Origin: Oscillospiraceae bacterium
Lineage (GTDB): Bacteria; Bacillota; Clostridia; UMGS1810
Assembly: GCA_015068705.1 (NCBI GenBank)
Contig: SVJZ01000010.1
Coordinates: 1-64,000, forward strand
DNA length: 64,000 bases
Reading direction: 5' to 3'
Shown here: piece after piece, positions 43,070 through 53,153 of the stretch
How positions within the stretch are numbered: position 1 is the first letter of the stretch
Layout of the letters: each line of letters opens with the position of its first letter
Position numbers and translations under genes: made by a program
The notes under the pieces: model-generated
Told to the model about the DNA's origin: nothing
Databases searched by the model: none
The model's input: only the letters and a program-made list of their open reading frames with translations

Positions 43070-46000
43070 CCGCCTCACCTCCAATCTTCTCCCACACTTG
43101 CTCATCCTTTAAGGTGGGCAGGTAGTCGTATCGGTTTCCCTCGCGCCGTACATCAAATCCGCACACCGAGCCATATGCACAGTATGCGCAGGGCGAGGTA
43201 TTCCCTCTGTAAAAGGGATGCAGATCAATCTGTCCTCCCACCAATGAACTGCAGAGCTTGCCGACAAGTTTCTTCAAATGCTTATTCAGGTTGGAAAAAT
43301 CCTCCAGTGTTGCTGTTTTGGCGCGGTTTGCGGTAATGGGGTCGGTCGCCGGAATAACCTCTCCTGCCAGCAACCCCCTCATTTTGAGCGCTGAGAAAAT
43401 CTTCTCTCTGGCTCCCTCACCCTCACCGTGATTATCCACACCGAGAATGGGATCATCCACCCGGAAATACAACGCACCGCCGTAGCGATATTCCGCCTTA
43501 CTTTCCACAAGTGCATCCAGATATACCATGAGCTGAATATCCAACCCGTAAAACACATCGTCCAGTTTAAAGGTCTTGGCTCCTGTCTTGTAGTCCACCA
43601 CGCGTACAAAGGTGCCTTCGTCCGTTTCATAGGCATCTGCGCGGTCAATCACGCCGGTAATTTTCACCTTTTTTCCATTACCCACCGGAATGGTAATGCA
43701 CCCCACGTTCTTATCGTCAAAGCGTATCTCATACCCCATGGGCACAAATCCGGACTGGGTAATGTGCATTTTGAGCATCTGAAAACACAACAGCAAGGTA
43801 GACCGCAACCGTTTTACGGTGTAGATATCCCGTTCTTTCAGTTCTGCCGTGCGGGTACGAAGCCCCTCCACAAATTCTGCAATATAACGGTCAATTTCGC
43901 GGAGCAGATATTCGTCATCCGCCTGAGCAAACGAAAGCCCCTTACCCTGCATCCCCACGCAAACACGTTCTAGTACCGAATGCACAAAAGACCCGATATC
44001 CAGTGCTCCCAGTGAAAATTGTTCCCGTTCCCGAAGTCCCAGCATATATTCCAGAAAATACGAATACCGGCAGGAGCGATACCGCTGCAAACGGGAAATG
44101 GTGGTATAAACCTCTTCTCCCATAAAGGCGGACACCTTGTCTGCATCCAGTTTTTGGGGCAGATTGGTAAATTCCGTACGGGCAACCGCCTGCGCCAACA
44201 AAGCCTTCTCCTCTTTGTCAAAATACCGATACACATCACGCCAGAAGGGGGTCATGCGTCCCTCGTTCATCCGGTCGGTCAATTGGGACAGAGTGGGTTT
44301 TACACCACATACAAACCCAAGTTGTTCTTCGTTTTCCTCGGTGATGCGCATTTCTCCCGTCTGTGTAATCTTTGGCATAATACGCTTTAACCGCGCCAGC
44401 AGAAAAGACGGACGCAACGCATGGAATGCCGCATCTGCCTGCGCATAGGAAAGATACAACCGTTCGGATGGAAGGGTTAGTGCCGCATATATCAAAAACT
44501 GGTCCAAAAATGCCTGCAACCGCGTGGTGGTGGAAAGTTCCATCCCGCCGGCGGCAAGGTGTTCCTTTTCCGCATCGGTAAGCACATCCTCGCCCGACGC
44601 ACTCTGGGGAAATAATCCGTCATTTACTCCAAGCACAAATAATGCACGGCATCCGCTCAACCGGGTACGCTTCACATCACCCACCAGTACCTCGTCCAAC
44701 GAAGTGGGAATGAGTCCCACCGAATGCTGACAAAGTGCCGTCTGCAACAGTGCACGGAATTGCGACACATTTACCGTGTCCTCCCCTGCAACCGTCACCA
44801 GTTCGTCCATTACCTCAGTGATGATGCCCCATATCTTTTCATATTCCTTTACCCTCGCTGTTTCCCCCGCCTTACGAAAACGCTCGATATATTCTCCGAT
44901 GGTTTGAGGCAGAGCAATTTTTAGCAGATACCGGTACAATTGCTCTGTCATATGGGCAACCGTGTGCCGCCCTTTGATGGCATCATGAAATGCCGCAAGC
45001 GGACGAATAAATCTTTGCCGGATACTGTTAATTCGTTCCAAAAACTCGGTTTCGTCCCCCATCTTGCGGTCAAGCAGATAGTTCCACTTTTCATCATTGA
45101 CCCATGCACTGCGGCGAATTCCTGCCGACGCCACATAATTTTCCAACAAAAATACATCCTCAATCGCAACATCAGAAAACCCTGATTTTAAGAAATAAAA
45201 CACCGTATCAAAGCTATAATTTTCCAGATAAATATCCAACGCACACAGTACAAACCGGATCAAATGGTGATCCATCACCGCTGCACGCCGATCCATAAAG
45301 CACCGGATTCCGTAATTTTCAAAAATATTCTTCACCGTCTGCCCATAACCCGCTAAATCCGCGCAAATCACACCGATTTCACGATATCGGTATCCCCGTT
45401 CCCGACATAGCGCCACAATCTGCCGTGCCACATGCTCCACCTCCGAAAAGGGGTTGGCAGCAGCATGTATGCAAATCCCCTCGGGCGTGCCGATATGAAC
45501 ACGAGGGGTGCGTGCATATAAATTCTGCTCCAGAAAAGCAATCGCACCGCTGTGTTTTATACCGCCTGACGCCGCAACCGGCGGCAAAAATGCAATGCCA
45601 TTTTCCTCGCACATTTTTTTGAGTTTTCCGGCAGTGGTCACGGTGGGCAAAAACACCGGTAGGTCTGAAAACGGTTCCTCGGTACACAGGGTAATCCATA
45701 CCTGCGGCGCCGTTTGCGCCAGTGCACAAATCACCGAAAATTCCTGCGGCAAAAAGCCGGTATATTCGTCCATAAAAAATACGGTATCCCGATAGGAATC
45801 GCTTTTCCGCAGCATATCCGGAAGCATGTGCATAATGTCCTCTGCATCCATGTATCCATCCCGGGTACGCTCCTCATACGCCTCAAAAACGGCAACAAGA
45901 TCCTCCAGTTTCCAACGCAGTCGCTCAGACTCCTCTTTTTCTGCCGCATCACGCAACTCCTGCACAGTCACCCCGTACTGCTTGAATTCCTCTATCAGAT

Positions 46001-46355
46001 GCAAACAAGTATCCACAAATCCACCGGTTGATTGTGCACGGGTAAAATATTTTAGTTCTATTCCGTCCAACACCCGTGCCAACACAATGCTTCTACCTGC
46101 TTTTCCAAGGGTTTTGGCTACCGTCCCATTTTCCGAAAGCGCACGCTTTGCAAGGGTTGCAAAAGACAACACCTCCACCGTCTGTCTGCTCATATGTCCG
46201 ATTTTTTTAAGCAACTGTCGTTCCGCAATATGTGTAAACTGCTCGGGAACCATCAGGATTACCTGCTTGCCGCCCGCTACCAGCTCGGCAATTTTTTCGG
46301 TTACCATGCTGCTTTTTCCCGAACCAGCACGTCCGTATATCAATGTAAGACCCAT
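43059..46355 (-). CDS. addB: AddAB helicase-nuclease subunit B
   Basis: This 1098-residue protein has an N-terminal Walker A (LIYGRAGSGKSSMVTEKIAEL), an inactivated helicase core, and a C-terminal RecB-like nuclease (VVDYKTGAKTF). Four cysteines of the [4Fe-4S] staple are present: one in YRSCRYSYF and three in CAYCAYGSVCGF. Acting with AddA, it cuts the strand opposite AddA and recognises Chi-like sites in this family. The ATG at 46355 has a GGTGAGG site. It lies 57 bases after ruvC and is followed directly by addA. Confidence 0.96.
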   Translation of the reverse strand: MGLTLIYGRAGSGKSSMVTEKIAELVAGGKQVILMVPEQFTHIAERQLLKKIGHMSRQTVEVLSFATLAKRALSENGTVAKTLGKAGRSIVLARVLDGIELKYFTRAQSTGGFVDTCLHLIEEFKQYGVTVQELRDAAEKEESERLRWKLEDLVAVFEAYEERTRDGYMDAEDIMHMLPDMLRKSDSYRDTVFFMDEYTGFLPQEFSVICALAQTAPQVWITLCTEEPFSDLPVFLPTVTTAGKLKKMCEENGIAFLPPVAASGGIKHSGAIAFLEQNLYARTPRVHIGTPEGICIHAAANPFSEVEHVARQIVALCRERGYRYREIGVICADLAGYGQTVKNIFENYGIRCFMDRRAAVMDHHLIRFVLCALDIYLENYSFDTVFYFLKSGFSDVAIEDVFLLENYVASAGIRRSAWVNDEKWNYLLDRKMGDETEFLERINSIRQRFIRPLAAFHDAIKGRHTVAHMTEQLYRYLLKIALPQTIGEYIERFRKAGETARVKEYEKIWGIITEVMDELVTVAGEDTVNVSQFRALLQTALCQHSVGLIPTSLDEVLVGDVKRTRLSGCRALFVLGVNDGLFPQSASGEDVLTDAEKEHLAAGGMELSTTTRLQAFLDQFLIYAALTLPSERLYLSYAQADAAFHALRPSFLLARLKRIMPKITQTGEMRITEENEEQLGFVCGVKPTLSQLTDRMNEGRMTPFWRDVYRYFDKEEKALLAQAVARTEFTNLPQKLDADKVSAFMGEEVYTTISRLQRYRSCRYSYFLEYMLGLREREQFSLGALDIGSFVHSVLERVCVGMQGKGLSFAQADDEYLLREIDRYIAEFVEGLRTRTAELKERDIYTVKRLRSTLLLCFQMLKMHITQSGFVPMGYEIRFDDKNVGCITIPVGNGKKVKITGVIDRADAYETDEGTFVRVVDYKTGAKTFKLDDVFYGLDIQLMVYLDALVESKAEYRYGGALYFRVDDPILGVDNHGEGEGAREKIFSALKMRGLLAGEVIPATDPITANRAKTATLEDFSNLNKHLKKLVGKLCSSLVGGQIDLHPFYRGNTSPCAYCAYGSVCGFDVRREGNRYDYLPTLKDEQVWEKIGGEADVD

Positions 46356-46412
46356 TTCCTCACCCCGTTTTTTTCATGATATCATATCCGATGTACCAAA
46401 AAACGTACACTG

Positions 46413-46901
46413 TTATCTTCCCAGACCGCCCATGCGATACGAATGTGCATGGCAGATGGCAATGGCAAGCGCATCTGCGGTATCGTCTGGTTTTGGAATT
46501 TCATTCAAATGCAAAATTGCTCGTGTCATCTGTTGCACCTGAGTCTTATCCGCACGTCCGTACCCTGCCACCGCCTGCTTTACCTGCAAGGGCGTATAGC
46601 CGGTCACCGTCAGGCAATTGTTAATCCCCGAAAGCAGAATTACCCCTCTTGCTTGTCCCACCGCAATTGCGGTGGTGGTATTACTGTTGAAAAATAGTTC
46701 CTCCACTGCCATTGCATCGGGCTTGTGCCGGGCAATGATATCCCCCAACTCGTCATAGATGGCTTTGAGCCGCAATTCAAGCGGCTGATGTGCGGCAGTG
46801 GTCACTGCACCATAGTCCACCACCCGAAACTGATTTCCGTTATAATCCACAATTCCCCAACCCACAATGGCGTATCCGGGGTCAATCCCTATAATTCTCA
46901 T
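46413..46901 (-). CDS. ruvC: Holliday junction endonuclease RuvC
   Basis: This 162-residue resolvase has the catalytic acidic residues in place: Asp in IIGIDPGYAIVGWG, Glu in AVEELFFNSNTTTAIAVGQARG, and the C-terminal acid pair in PDDTADALAIAICH. It cuts Holliday junctions. The ATG at 46901 has a GTGAGG site. It leads the recombination operon and is divergent from argG. No ruvA or ruvB is present here, and I saw no LexA box upstream. Confidence 0.96.
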   Translation of the reverse strand: MRIIGIDPGYAIVGWGIVDYNGNQFRVVDYGAVTTAAHQPLELRLKAIYDELGDIIARHKPDAMAVEELFFNSNTTTAIAVGQARGVILLSGINNCLTVTGYTPLQVKQAVAGYGRADKTQVQQMTRAILHLNEIPKPDDTADALAIAICHAHSYRMGGLGR

Positions 46902-46936
46902 ACCCTACCTCACATGAAATTTTGTTGATATTTTTG

Positions 46937-46965
46937 TTGCACAATTCAAATTCTTGGGTTATAAT
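46937..46965 (+). promoter_or_regulatory. promoter of argG
   Basis: TTGCAC (46937-46942) and TATAAT (46960-46965) are spaced by 17 bases on the plus strand. No clear ArgR box was seen. Confidence 0.7.
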
Positions 46966-47006
46966 GTCTATATACCTATTTTATCACATTGGGGAGGAAA
47001 TGCAAG

Positions 47007-48218
47007 ATGTCAAAAGAAAAAGTTGTACTGGCATACTCGGGCGGACTGGATACGTCCATCATTATCCCGTGGCTCAAGGAAAATTACGATTATGAAGTAA
47101 TCGCAGTTGCAGGCGACGTGGGACAGGGCGAGGAGCTTGCTCCGCTCAAAGAAAAAGCCATCAAAACCGGCGCAAGCAAAATTTACATAGAGGATATCCG
47201 CGAGGAATTTGTGCGCGATTTTATTTTCCCGTGCGTGCAGGCAAATGCCGTTTACGAAGGCAAATATCTGTTGGGTACCTCCATGGCACGTCCCCCGATT
47301 GCAAAACGTCTGGTAGAGATTGCAAAAAAAGAAGGCGCTGTTGCCATCTGCCACGGCTGCACCGGTAAGGGAAATGACCAGGTTCGTTTTGAGCTTACCA
47401 TCAAAGCACTGGCACCCGAGATGAAAATCATCGCTCCGTGGAGAATCTGGGATATCAAATCCCGTGAAGACGAGATTGACTATGCAAACGAGCGTGGTAT
47501 TGACGTACCCGTTACCAAAAAAGACAATTACAGCCGTGACCGTAACCTCTGGCACATCAGCCACGAAGGTAGCGATCTGGAAGATCCGTGGAATGAGCCG
47601 CAGTTTGACTCTCTGCTCAAAACCATGATCACTCCCGAGCAGGCACCCGACACCCCCACCTATGTGGAAATTGAGTTTGAAAAGGGTATTCCGGTTGCAG
47701 TGGACGGCGTGAAATACGGACCGGTAGAGCTGATTGAAAAGCTCAACGAACTGGGCGCAAAAAATGGCGTAGGTATCTGTGACCTCACCGAAAACCGTTT
47801 GGTGGGCATGAAATCCCGCGGCGTATACGAAACCCCCGGTGGTACCATTTTGTACTTTGCACATCACGATCTGGAGTACCTCACGCTTGACCGCAAAACC
47901 ATGCACTATAAAGAAAAAGTGGGTCTGGAATTTGCAGAGCTGGTATACGACGGAAACTGGTTCACTCCTCTGCGCGAGGCGCTGTCTGCTTTCATCGAGA
48001 GCACCCAGCAGACCGTTACCGGTACTGTTCGCCTCAAACTCTATAAAGGCAGCATTTCCAGTGCAGGTGTGAAATCCCCCTACTCGCTCTATAGCGAAGA
48101 GATTGCCACCTTTGACCGCGACGAGGTTTACAACCAGAAAGATTCCGAGGGCTTTATCAATCTGTTTGGTCTGCCCCTCAAAGTCCGTGCACAAATGATG
48201 CAAAAGTGGGATAAATAA
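47007..48218 (+). CDS. argG: argininosuccinate synthase
   Basis: This 403-residue enzyme joins citrulline and aspartate with ATP. It starts [23 protein letters not shown] with the PP-loop, and has [28 protein letters not shown] and [16 protein letters not shown]. Length is normal. The ATG at 47007 has a GGGGAGGAAA site. No argH is adjacent, so this is a single-gene unit with its own promoter and terminator. It belongs to the arginine synthesis branch. Confidence 0.98.
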   Translation: MSKEKVVLAYSGGLDTSIIIPWLKENYDYEVIAVAGDVGQGEELAPLKEKAIKTGASKIYIEDIREEFVRDFIFPCVQANAVYEGKYLLGTSMARPPIAKRLVEIAKKEGAVAICHGCTGKGNDQVRFELTIKALAPEMKIIAPWRIWDIKSREDEIDYANERGIDVPVTKKDNYSRDRNLWHISHEGSDLEDPWNEPQFDSLLKTMITPEQAPDTPTYVEIEFEKGIPVAVDGVKYGPVELIEKLNELGAKNGVGICDLTENRLVGMKSRGVYETPGGTILYFAHHDLEYLTLDRKTMHYKEKVGLEFAELVYDGNWFTPLREALSAFIESTQQTVTGTVRLKLYKGSISSAGVKSPYSLYSEEIATFDRDEVYNQKDSEGFINLFGLPLKVRAQMMQKWDK

Positions 48219-48232
48219 TCCCTTTCATTATA

Positions 48233-48266
48233 AAGAGCACCCTTTTTGAAAAAGGGTGCTCTTTAT
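48233..48266. terminator. terminator after argG
   Basis: AAAGAGCACCCTTTTT and AAAAAGGGTGCTCTTT arms form a long perfect stem with a two-base loop. It also sits at the end of the convergent AraC-family gene. Confidence 0.88.
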
Positions 48267-49075
48267 TTATCTCTCTCCATCTCCTGCCGATATTGCGATG
48301 GGGTAATCCCCATATTCTTTTTGAAAAAAACAGAAAAATGATTTACCGAAGAAAAATTCATTTTTTCTGCAATCACCGAAAATGGAATTCCGCTTTTCAC
48401 CAACTGCCCCGCGCGGATTAAACGAAGCCTGGCGTAATAGGTCTTTGGTGCGGTATCGGTGTAACGATAAAAAAGCGTTTTAATATAGCTCACACTCACG
48501 TTGTTTATCTTGGCGATATCTTCCAGAGACATATTTTCATCCAGATGTTCCTGCATAGTGCACACTAGTTTTCGAAACCTCTGTGCCGTACTGTCACCCG
48601 ATAAAGTTTTATTTGGTCGGTTTTTCCGACAGAGTTTCATCAAAAATATTGAAAGCGAATCTGCAATCTCCTGTCCCGAAAAAGAAGATTCTTTTTCTGC
48701 CTCTATGAAACAACGTGCCCGCCGGAAAATACTCAAAAAATCCATGCGTTCCTCCTCGTCCAGGTGAAAAACGCCTTCAAAGAGCACAGAAGGTATCCTT
48801 CCCTTTATGATGCCCGAAAGATTATATACCACAGAGTCCCCCTCGCTCGCCGAACAAAGCTTATGAAACTCAGATGGTGCATGGATAATCATGTTCCCTC
48901 TGCGAAGAATGTATATATTCTCATTTTCCACCACTTCCATCTGTCCTTCTTCAACGTATACCATCTCAGTAAAATCGTGGCTTTCTCCCTCATAGCGAAA
49001 ATTCCTGTCAAACCTGCGCTCCAGTGGGTATCCCAAACTTTCTATATAAAACTGCCGTTCTACATGTCGAAACAT
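48263..49075 (-). CDS. AraC-family transcriptional regulator
   Basis: This 270-residue regulator has an N-terminal cupin-like sensing domain (ENIYILRRGNMIIHAPSEFHKL) and two C-terminal HTHs (MSLEDIAKINNVSVSYIKTLFYRYTDTAPKTYY and GIPFSVIAEKMNFSSVNHFSVFFKKNMGITPSQYR). Such proteins commonly activate sugar catabolic genes. The ATG at 49075 has a GGAGGAG site. It is divergent from the Gfo/Idh/MocA oxidoreductase gene, its probable target, and its stop overlaps the argG terminator. Confidence 0.94.
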   Translation of the reverse strand: MFRHVERQFYIESLGYPLERRFDRNFRYEGESHDFTEMVYVEEGQMEVVENENIYILRRGNMIIHAPSEFHKLCSASEGDSVVYNLSGIIKGRIPSVLFEGVFHLDEEERMDFLSIFRRARCFIEAEKESSFSGQEIADSLSIFLMKLCRKNRPNKTLSGDSTAQRFRKLVCTMQEHLDENMSLEDIAKINNVSVSYIKTLFYRYTDTAPKTYYARLRLIRAGQLVKSGIPFSVIAEKMNFSSVNHFSVFFKKNMGITPSQYRQEMERDK

Positions 49076-49123
49076 AACTCCTCCATAGTATCTAAAACTA
49101 TAAATTTTTCGTCTTTTTGTGTA

Positions 49124-49152
49124 TTGATTTTTTAAAAAAGTCTATTTATAAT
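49124..49152 (+). promoter_or_regulatory. promoter of the Gfo/Idh/MocA gene
   Basis: TTGATT (49124-49129) and TATAAT (49147-49152) are spaced by 17 bases on the plus strand. The start is about 50 bases before the ATG at 49207. Confidence 0.68.
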
Positions 49153-49206
49153 GGCTATGTTATCACAAATTAGCTTTTTTGTCAATTAGATGAGGAGTTG
49201 TGTAAA

Positions 49207-50466
49207 ATGAAAAAGAAGATAAAGGTTGGTTATGTAGGTCTTGGCAGACGCGGCGGCGGTGTATTGCGTGATTGCTTTTCCGAGATGGCAGATGTAGAAA
49301 TCACGGTCATTTGCGATAAAATTGAGTCTCTCTTGCAAAAAACATGTAATATGCTGACAGAAAAAGGTCGTCCTGCCCCCATCATGACCACCGAATACGA
49401 CGAGGTAATTTCCAATCCGGATATTGATGCCGTTATCATCATGACCGGTTGGGCGCACCGACCTGCCCTTGCCGAAAAGGCAATGCTGGCAGGAAAATAC
49501 ACCGCCATTGAAGTGGGTGGTGCGTATGATTTAGAAGAATGTTTTCGTCTTATTGAGGTATACGAAAAAACCGGAACACCACTTATGATGCTTGAAAACT
49601 GCTGCTACGGGCGCCGAGAAATGATGGCACTTAATGTAGCAGAGAAAGGGTTGTTTGGCGAACTGGTGCACTGCGTAGGTGGCTACCACCACTATCTCCC
49701 CGACATCGAGTTGTTTGCGCGCTATGGCATTGAAGAGCCCCACGCACATTACAGAGTAGGCAATTATATCAAGCGAAATTGCGAAAACTACCCTACCCAT
49801 GAGCTTGGTCCCATTGCCAAGGTGCTCAAAATTAATCGGGGAAATAGAATGCTAACCTTAAGTTCTTTTGCTTCCAAAGGTGTAGGACTTCAGGATGCAG
49901 CAAAGCGTATCCTCGGAGAAGATAGTCCCTATGCAAATACCAGTTATAAACAAGGCGATATTGTAACTACCGTTATCACCTGCGCAAATGGCGAAACCAT
50001 CCATCTATGTCTGGATACCACCTTACCCAGGGCTTATTATAGCCGTAATTTCACAGTCAGAGGCACCAAGGGAATGTATGCCGAAGAACGGCGAACCTTG
50101 TTCTTTGAGGGCATGAAAGAGGAAATCGAAAACAACGAAGAAGAAATGTATAAAACTTACGACCATCCGCTTCACAAAGAATATGCACAGATTGGCATAA
50201 AAGAAGGGCACGATGGTATAGACTGGTTGGTTTGCCGTGCATTTGTAGAGAGTGTGAAAAGCGAAACAAATACCCCCATCGATGCATACGACACCGTTTC
50301 CTGGTTAGCAGTTTCCGCGCTTTCTGGAATGTCAATTGCCAAAGGCGGAATGCCGGTTGATTTTCCGGATTTCACAAAGGGAAAATGGATAGAGCGCGAG
50401 CCTGTTGTAGAAGGAAAGTATTGTCTGGATAAGGTTTGTGTGGATGAAAACACCAAGATATATTGA
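49207..50466 (+). CDS. Gfo/Idh/MocA-family oxidoreductase
   Basis: This 419-residue protein has an N-terminal NAD(P) Rossmann domain (KVGYVGLGRRGGGVLRDCF) and the family sheet domain. The probable catalytic EVGG/EKP-equivalent region is IEVGGAYDLEECF, and NCCYGRREMMALN follows. CVGGYHHYLPD and YPTHELGPIAK are typical of the branch that includes Gfo/Idh enzymes acting on acetamido sugars. The ATG at 49207 has a GAGGAG site; a near-cognate codon at 49198 is less likely. It is divergent from an AraC regulator. The substrate is a sugar or inositol derivative but cannot be named. Confidence 0.92.
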   Translation: MKKKIKVGYVGLGRRGGGVLRDCFSEMADVEITVICDKIESLLQKTCNMLTEKGRPAPIMTTEYDEVISNPDIDAVIIMTGWAHRPALAEKAMLAGKYTAIEVGGAYDLEECFRLIEVYEKTGTPLMMLENCCYGRREMMALNVAEKGLFGELVHCVGGYHHYLPDIELFARYGIEEPHAHYRVGNYIKRNCENYPTHELGPIAKVLKINRGNRMLTLSSFASKGVGLQDAAKRILGEDSPYANTSYKQGDIVTTVITCANGETIHLCLDTTLPRAYYSRNFTVRGTKGMYAEERRTLFFEGMKEEIENNEEEMYKTYDHPLHKEYAQIGIKEGHDGIDWLVCRAFVESVKSETNTPIDAYDTVSWLAVSALSGMSIAKGGMPVDFPDFTKGKWIEREPVVEGKYCLDKVCVDENTKIY

Positions 50467-50474
50467 ATTTGAAT

Positions 50475-50507
50475 AAAAAAAGCCTCCGGTATTCCCGAAG
50501 GCTTTTT
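50475..50507. terminator. bidirectional terminator
   Basis: AAAAAGCCTCCGG and CCGAAGGCTTTTT arms, with a few mismatches, lie between the oxidoreductase gene and the convergent ceramidase-family gene. Confidence 0.83.
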
Positions 50508-50509
50508 CG

Positions 50510-51847
50510 TTATTTCAATTCTTTGAGCAGTTCCACTGTACCATTTACGATGATGTCATCCGCGCCCTTTTTCAGGCGTGATGTTCTCGCCTCATAACCT
50601 CCCTCTTCATATGCGCTGCTGGCAGGGAAATAGGATTCTCCACCGTTTGTCACGCAGCACAGGATGGTGGTATCAAATGGTGAGCCGGCATAAATTCTGT
50701 TTGCAAGCTCGGTAAACGGTTCGCCCGGAATACCTGCAAACACCATATCTCCCAACTTGATTGCCGAAAGGGTAAAATCAAAAGAATCCGGTCCGTTCTC
50801 CAGCTCCACAATACGCACCGCTTCTGCTACCACTGTGGTAAGCTCCATATCCTTGTAGGGCAACTCTTCATCCCGTCCGCTTTCGTGGATTTCCACAATT
50901 CTTCTTGCCTCTTCCAGTTTGTGGTTTTCCTGATTGGACGGGCACACCACCGTCTTGCAGGCATATTCGATGCAGTCGGCATTGATTTCCTCTGCCACAC
51001 CGCACATCTGCAGTACTGCACCTGCAATCACTCTGCCCATGTGCTTGGTATATTCATATCCGCGCGGACAACCATCAAAGGTATCGTGCAACATGGCGCG
51101 CGCCGCTTTGGAGGGATTGGTGTTGATGTGGTTCACATCACCCTGGGGCGCAAGCAGGAATACACATTTGGTATCCTCTACCGTTGCCTCGATGGTTGCA
51201 CAAACAATCCCCGGATAATCTGCACTCACATATTCGCCTCCCACGCTGTCCGGATGCACACCGTAGTTTACAAGGAAAATGTCCTCTGCATTCTCTCTTA
51301 CGATTTTAATCAGTTTCACCGTTTCATTCGGCTCACCCAACGCATGGTCAATGTCCGGATTATCCACGCCGGGATTGGTCTGCACGCTGCCGTCCTTCAT
51401 GCGGAACCGGCGGATAAAGGAAATCCCCTTTGCCTCTCCCTGCGCCTGATAAAATTTAGATTCACACACATCCTCCAGCGCATACATTGCCGCATCTCTC
51501 ATCTGAATTGCCAGGTACTCTTCGTAAAGCGCATCGCCGCACAGGTCGGACGCAAAATCCTTTCCCAGCATAGGGCCGGTGTGGGTGTGCGAGCAGTTGA
51601 TGAAAATTGCCTCCATGGGCAATCCACAAAAATCCGCAATCACTTTACGGAATTTGTCGCATATCTCCTTTTGCAGCATAATCACATCCACTGCCAGTAC
51701 AACTGCCTTTTTGTTGCCATCATCAAACGCCACTGCAGTAACACAAAGGTCATCCAGTACGCCTTTTGTAAATCTTGCTTCATAATAACCAGAAAGGGGC
51801 GCGCCTAACGGCGGATTGATACACAATCTCGAAAACCCTGTTTTCAT
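50510..51847 (-). CDS. neutral/alkaline ceramidase N-terminal-domain protein
   Basis: This 445-residue protein matches the ceramidase-type domain (PF04734) without the C-terminal domain of full ceramidases. It begins MKTGFSRLCINPPLGAPLSGYYEAR. The metal-ligand region SHTHTGP is intact, and VHPDSVGGEYVSADYPG and APQGDVNHIN match the family. There is no signal peptide, so it is probably cytoplasmic. In gut bacteria such genes often lie in sugar or sugar-acid clusters and need not act on ceramide. It is downstream of a PHP gene by 18 bases on the same strand. The substrate is unknown. Confidence 0.88.
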   Translation of the reverse strand: MKTGFSRLCINPPLGAPLSGYYEARFTKGVLDDLCVTAVAFDDGNKKAVVLAVDVIMLQKEICDKFRKVIADFCGLPMEAIFINCSHTHTGPMLGKDFASDLCGDALYEEYLAIQMRDAAMYALEDVCESKFYQAQGEAKGISFIRRFRMKDGSVQTNPGVDNPDIDHALGEPNETVKLIKIVRENAEDIFLVNYGVHPDSVGGEYVSADYPGIVCATIEATVEDTKCVFLLAPQGDVNHINTNPSKAARAMLHDTFDGCPRGYEYTKHMGRVIAGAVLQMCGVAEEINADCIEYACKTVVCPSNQENHKLEEARRIVEIHESGRDEELPYKDMELTTVVAEAVRIVELENGPDSFDFTLSAIKLGDMVFAGIPGEPFTELANRIYAGSPFDTTILCCVTNGGESYFPASSAYEEGGYEARTSRLKKGADDIIVNGTVELLKELK

Positions 51848-51865
51848 CTTCTTTTTCCCTCCTTT

Positions 51866-52891
51866 TTATCTTGCAAACGGAATTGTTTCGGCAGGTGCTG
51901 CACAGGTTGCGGCGATTTTACCATGCACATCAGTACACAAAATCCAAAATGCCTTACACCGGGGAGACAATTTCAACACCGCCTCGGTGATCTCGTCGCC
52001 ATTTGCCCGTACACTCTGACGATACATACAATCGGTAAACATAGTAATCTGCTTACACGGTGAGGTGCGGATATATACATTGTCATATTCGATATACAAA
52101 TCCTCAATCTCCACACCAGTGGATGCATAAAAATTGTGCTGTTCCAGTGCCTCAATGATTGCACTGTAAGATAGCTCCTCCGCCTTAATCATCACATATC
52201 CGCCGCCCACATCACACTGGGGTGAAGTAAGGTCTTTGGTGCGTGCCGAGTGGCTGTCATCGGTTGCAAGACAACCCAAAAGCTTGCCTTCTCTAAGCAA
52301 AGAGGTATACATATGCGGTGCGTATCCGGTCTGCTCGGCAACCTCGGAAGCGTGATTGTAGATTTCAAATCCAAACAACCCCTCCAGCCCCAAAAAATCC
52401 TTTTCGTTCTGCCAACTCCACACCGGATGGTTGTAACACACCATAAAGCCATTATCATTTGCAGCCTTGATTGCCTTGTTGATAAATTCTACACTGTATT
52501 CCGACTCTACCGGTTCGCCCACATAGTTGAATTTCTTCATTTCTTCCTCGCTGTAGCACCATCCTGCAATGCGCGGGTCAAACATCACCTGTTTGTCAAC
52601 ATCGGGAGTTTTGGCATAAAAATTCAGATGATAGCACTCTTCCCCGCCGCCAATCATGCCGTGATTAACTTCATATTCGTAGGCGTTGATAGCAAGAAAT
52701 TCCTCATCAGTCAAATCGTTGTGGCACACCAACCGCGAATGGTCGGTAAATGCCACCACCGAATAGCCGAGGGATTTGTAAAGTTCCTTCACCTCTTCCG
52801 GCGTACACCGTCCATCGGATATGGTAGTATGGGTATGTAATGCCGCCTTATAAAACTTCCCACCCGACGGGATGAGATATTTTCTTTCCAT
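51866..52891 (-). CDS. PHP-domain phosphoesterase-like protein
   Basis: This 341-residue protein has PHP metal ligands in ALHTHTTISDGRCTPEEV, VAFTDHSRLV, and HPVWSWQN and DDSHSA further on. A C-terminal beta-rich domain follows (about 250-341). It resembles the PHP proteins encoded beside ceramidase-family and Gfo/Idh genes. The start at 52891 has a long 12-base spacing to AAAAGGAG. It precedes the ceramidase gene by 18 bases. The reaction is unknown; phosphoester or N-acyl hydrolysis is possible. Confidence 0.85.
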   Translation of the reverse strand: MERKYLIPSGGKFYKAALHTHTTISDGRCTPEEVKELYKSLGYSVVAFTDHSRLVCHNDLTDEEFLAINAYEYEVNHGMIGGGEECYHLNFYAKTPDVDKQVMFDPRIAGWCYSEEEMKKFNYVGEPVESEYSVEFINKAIKAANDNGFMVCYNHPVWSWQNEKDFLGLEGLFGFEIYNHASEVAEQTGYAPHMYTSLLREGKLLGCLATDDSHSARTKDLTSPQCDVGGGYVMIKAEELSYSAIIEALEQHNFYASTGVEIEDLYIEYDNVYIRTSPCKQITMFTDCMYRQSVRANGDEITEAVLKLSPRCKAFWILCTDVHGKIAATCAAPAETIPFAR

Positions 52892-53040
52892 AATATATAC
52901 GCACTCCTTTTGGTAGAATATTTACCTTGATACTGTTATAACACAATCATTCCAAAAATGCACTACTTTTTTTGAAAAATAATAAAAAATGACAACAAAA
53001 GAACAATAAAAAGACAAAAAATAATGCACGGCGCGATTTG

Positions 53041-53069
53041 TTGACATCATTCCTGTTCTTTTGTATAAT
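53041..53069 (+). promoter_or_regulatory. consensus promoter of nrdG
   Basis: TTGACA (53041-53046) and TATAAT (53064-53069) are spaced by 17 bases, a perfect sigma-A consensus. The leader is about 75 bases and includes a small GCCC/GGGC hairpin. Confidence 0.88.
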
Positions 53070-53153
53070 AAAAGAAGGCATCATTCGACCAAACAAATTC
53101 CACTCTGCCCATTCGGGCAAGCCAAAATACTGTTCATTCAGGAGGAACTCAAA

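Noticed and set aside
47010-48203. 397-residue minus-strand frame opposite argG
   Set aside because: It is antisense to a canonical argG and arises from codon bias on the coding strand; no family resemblance.
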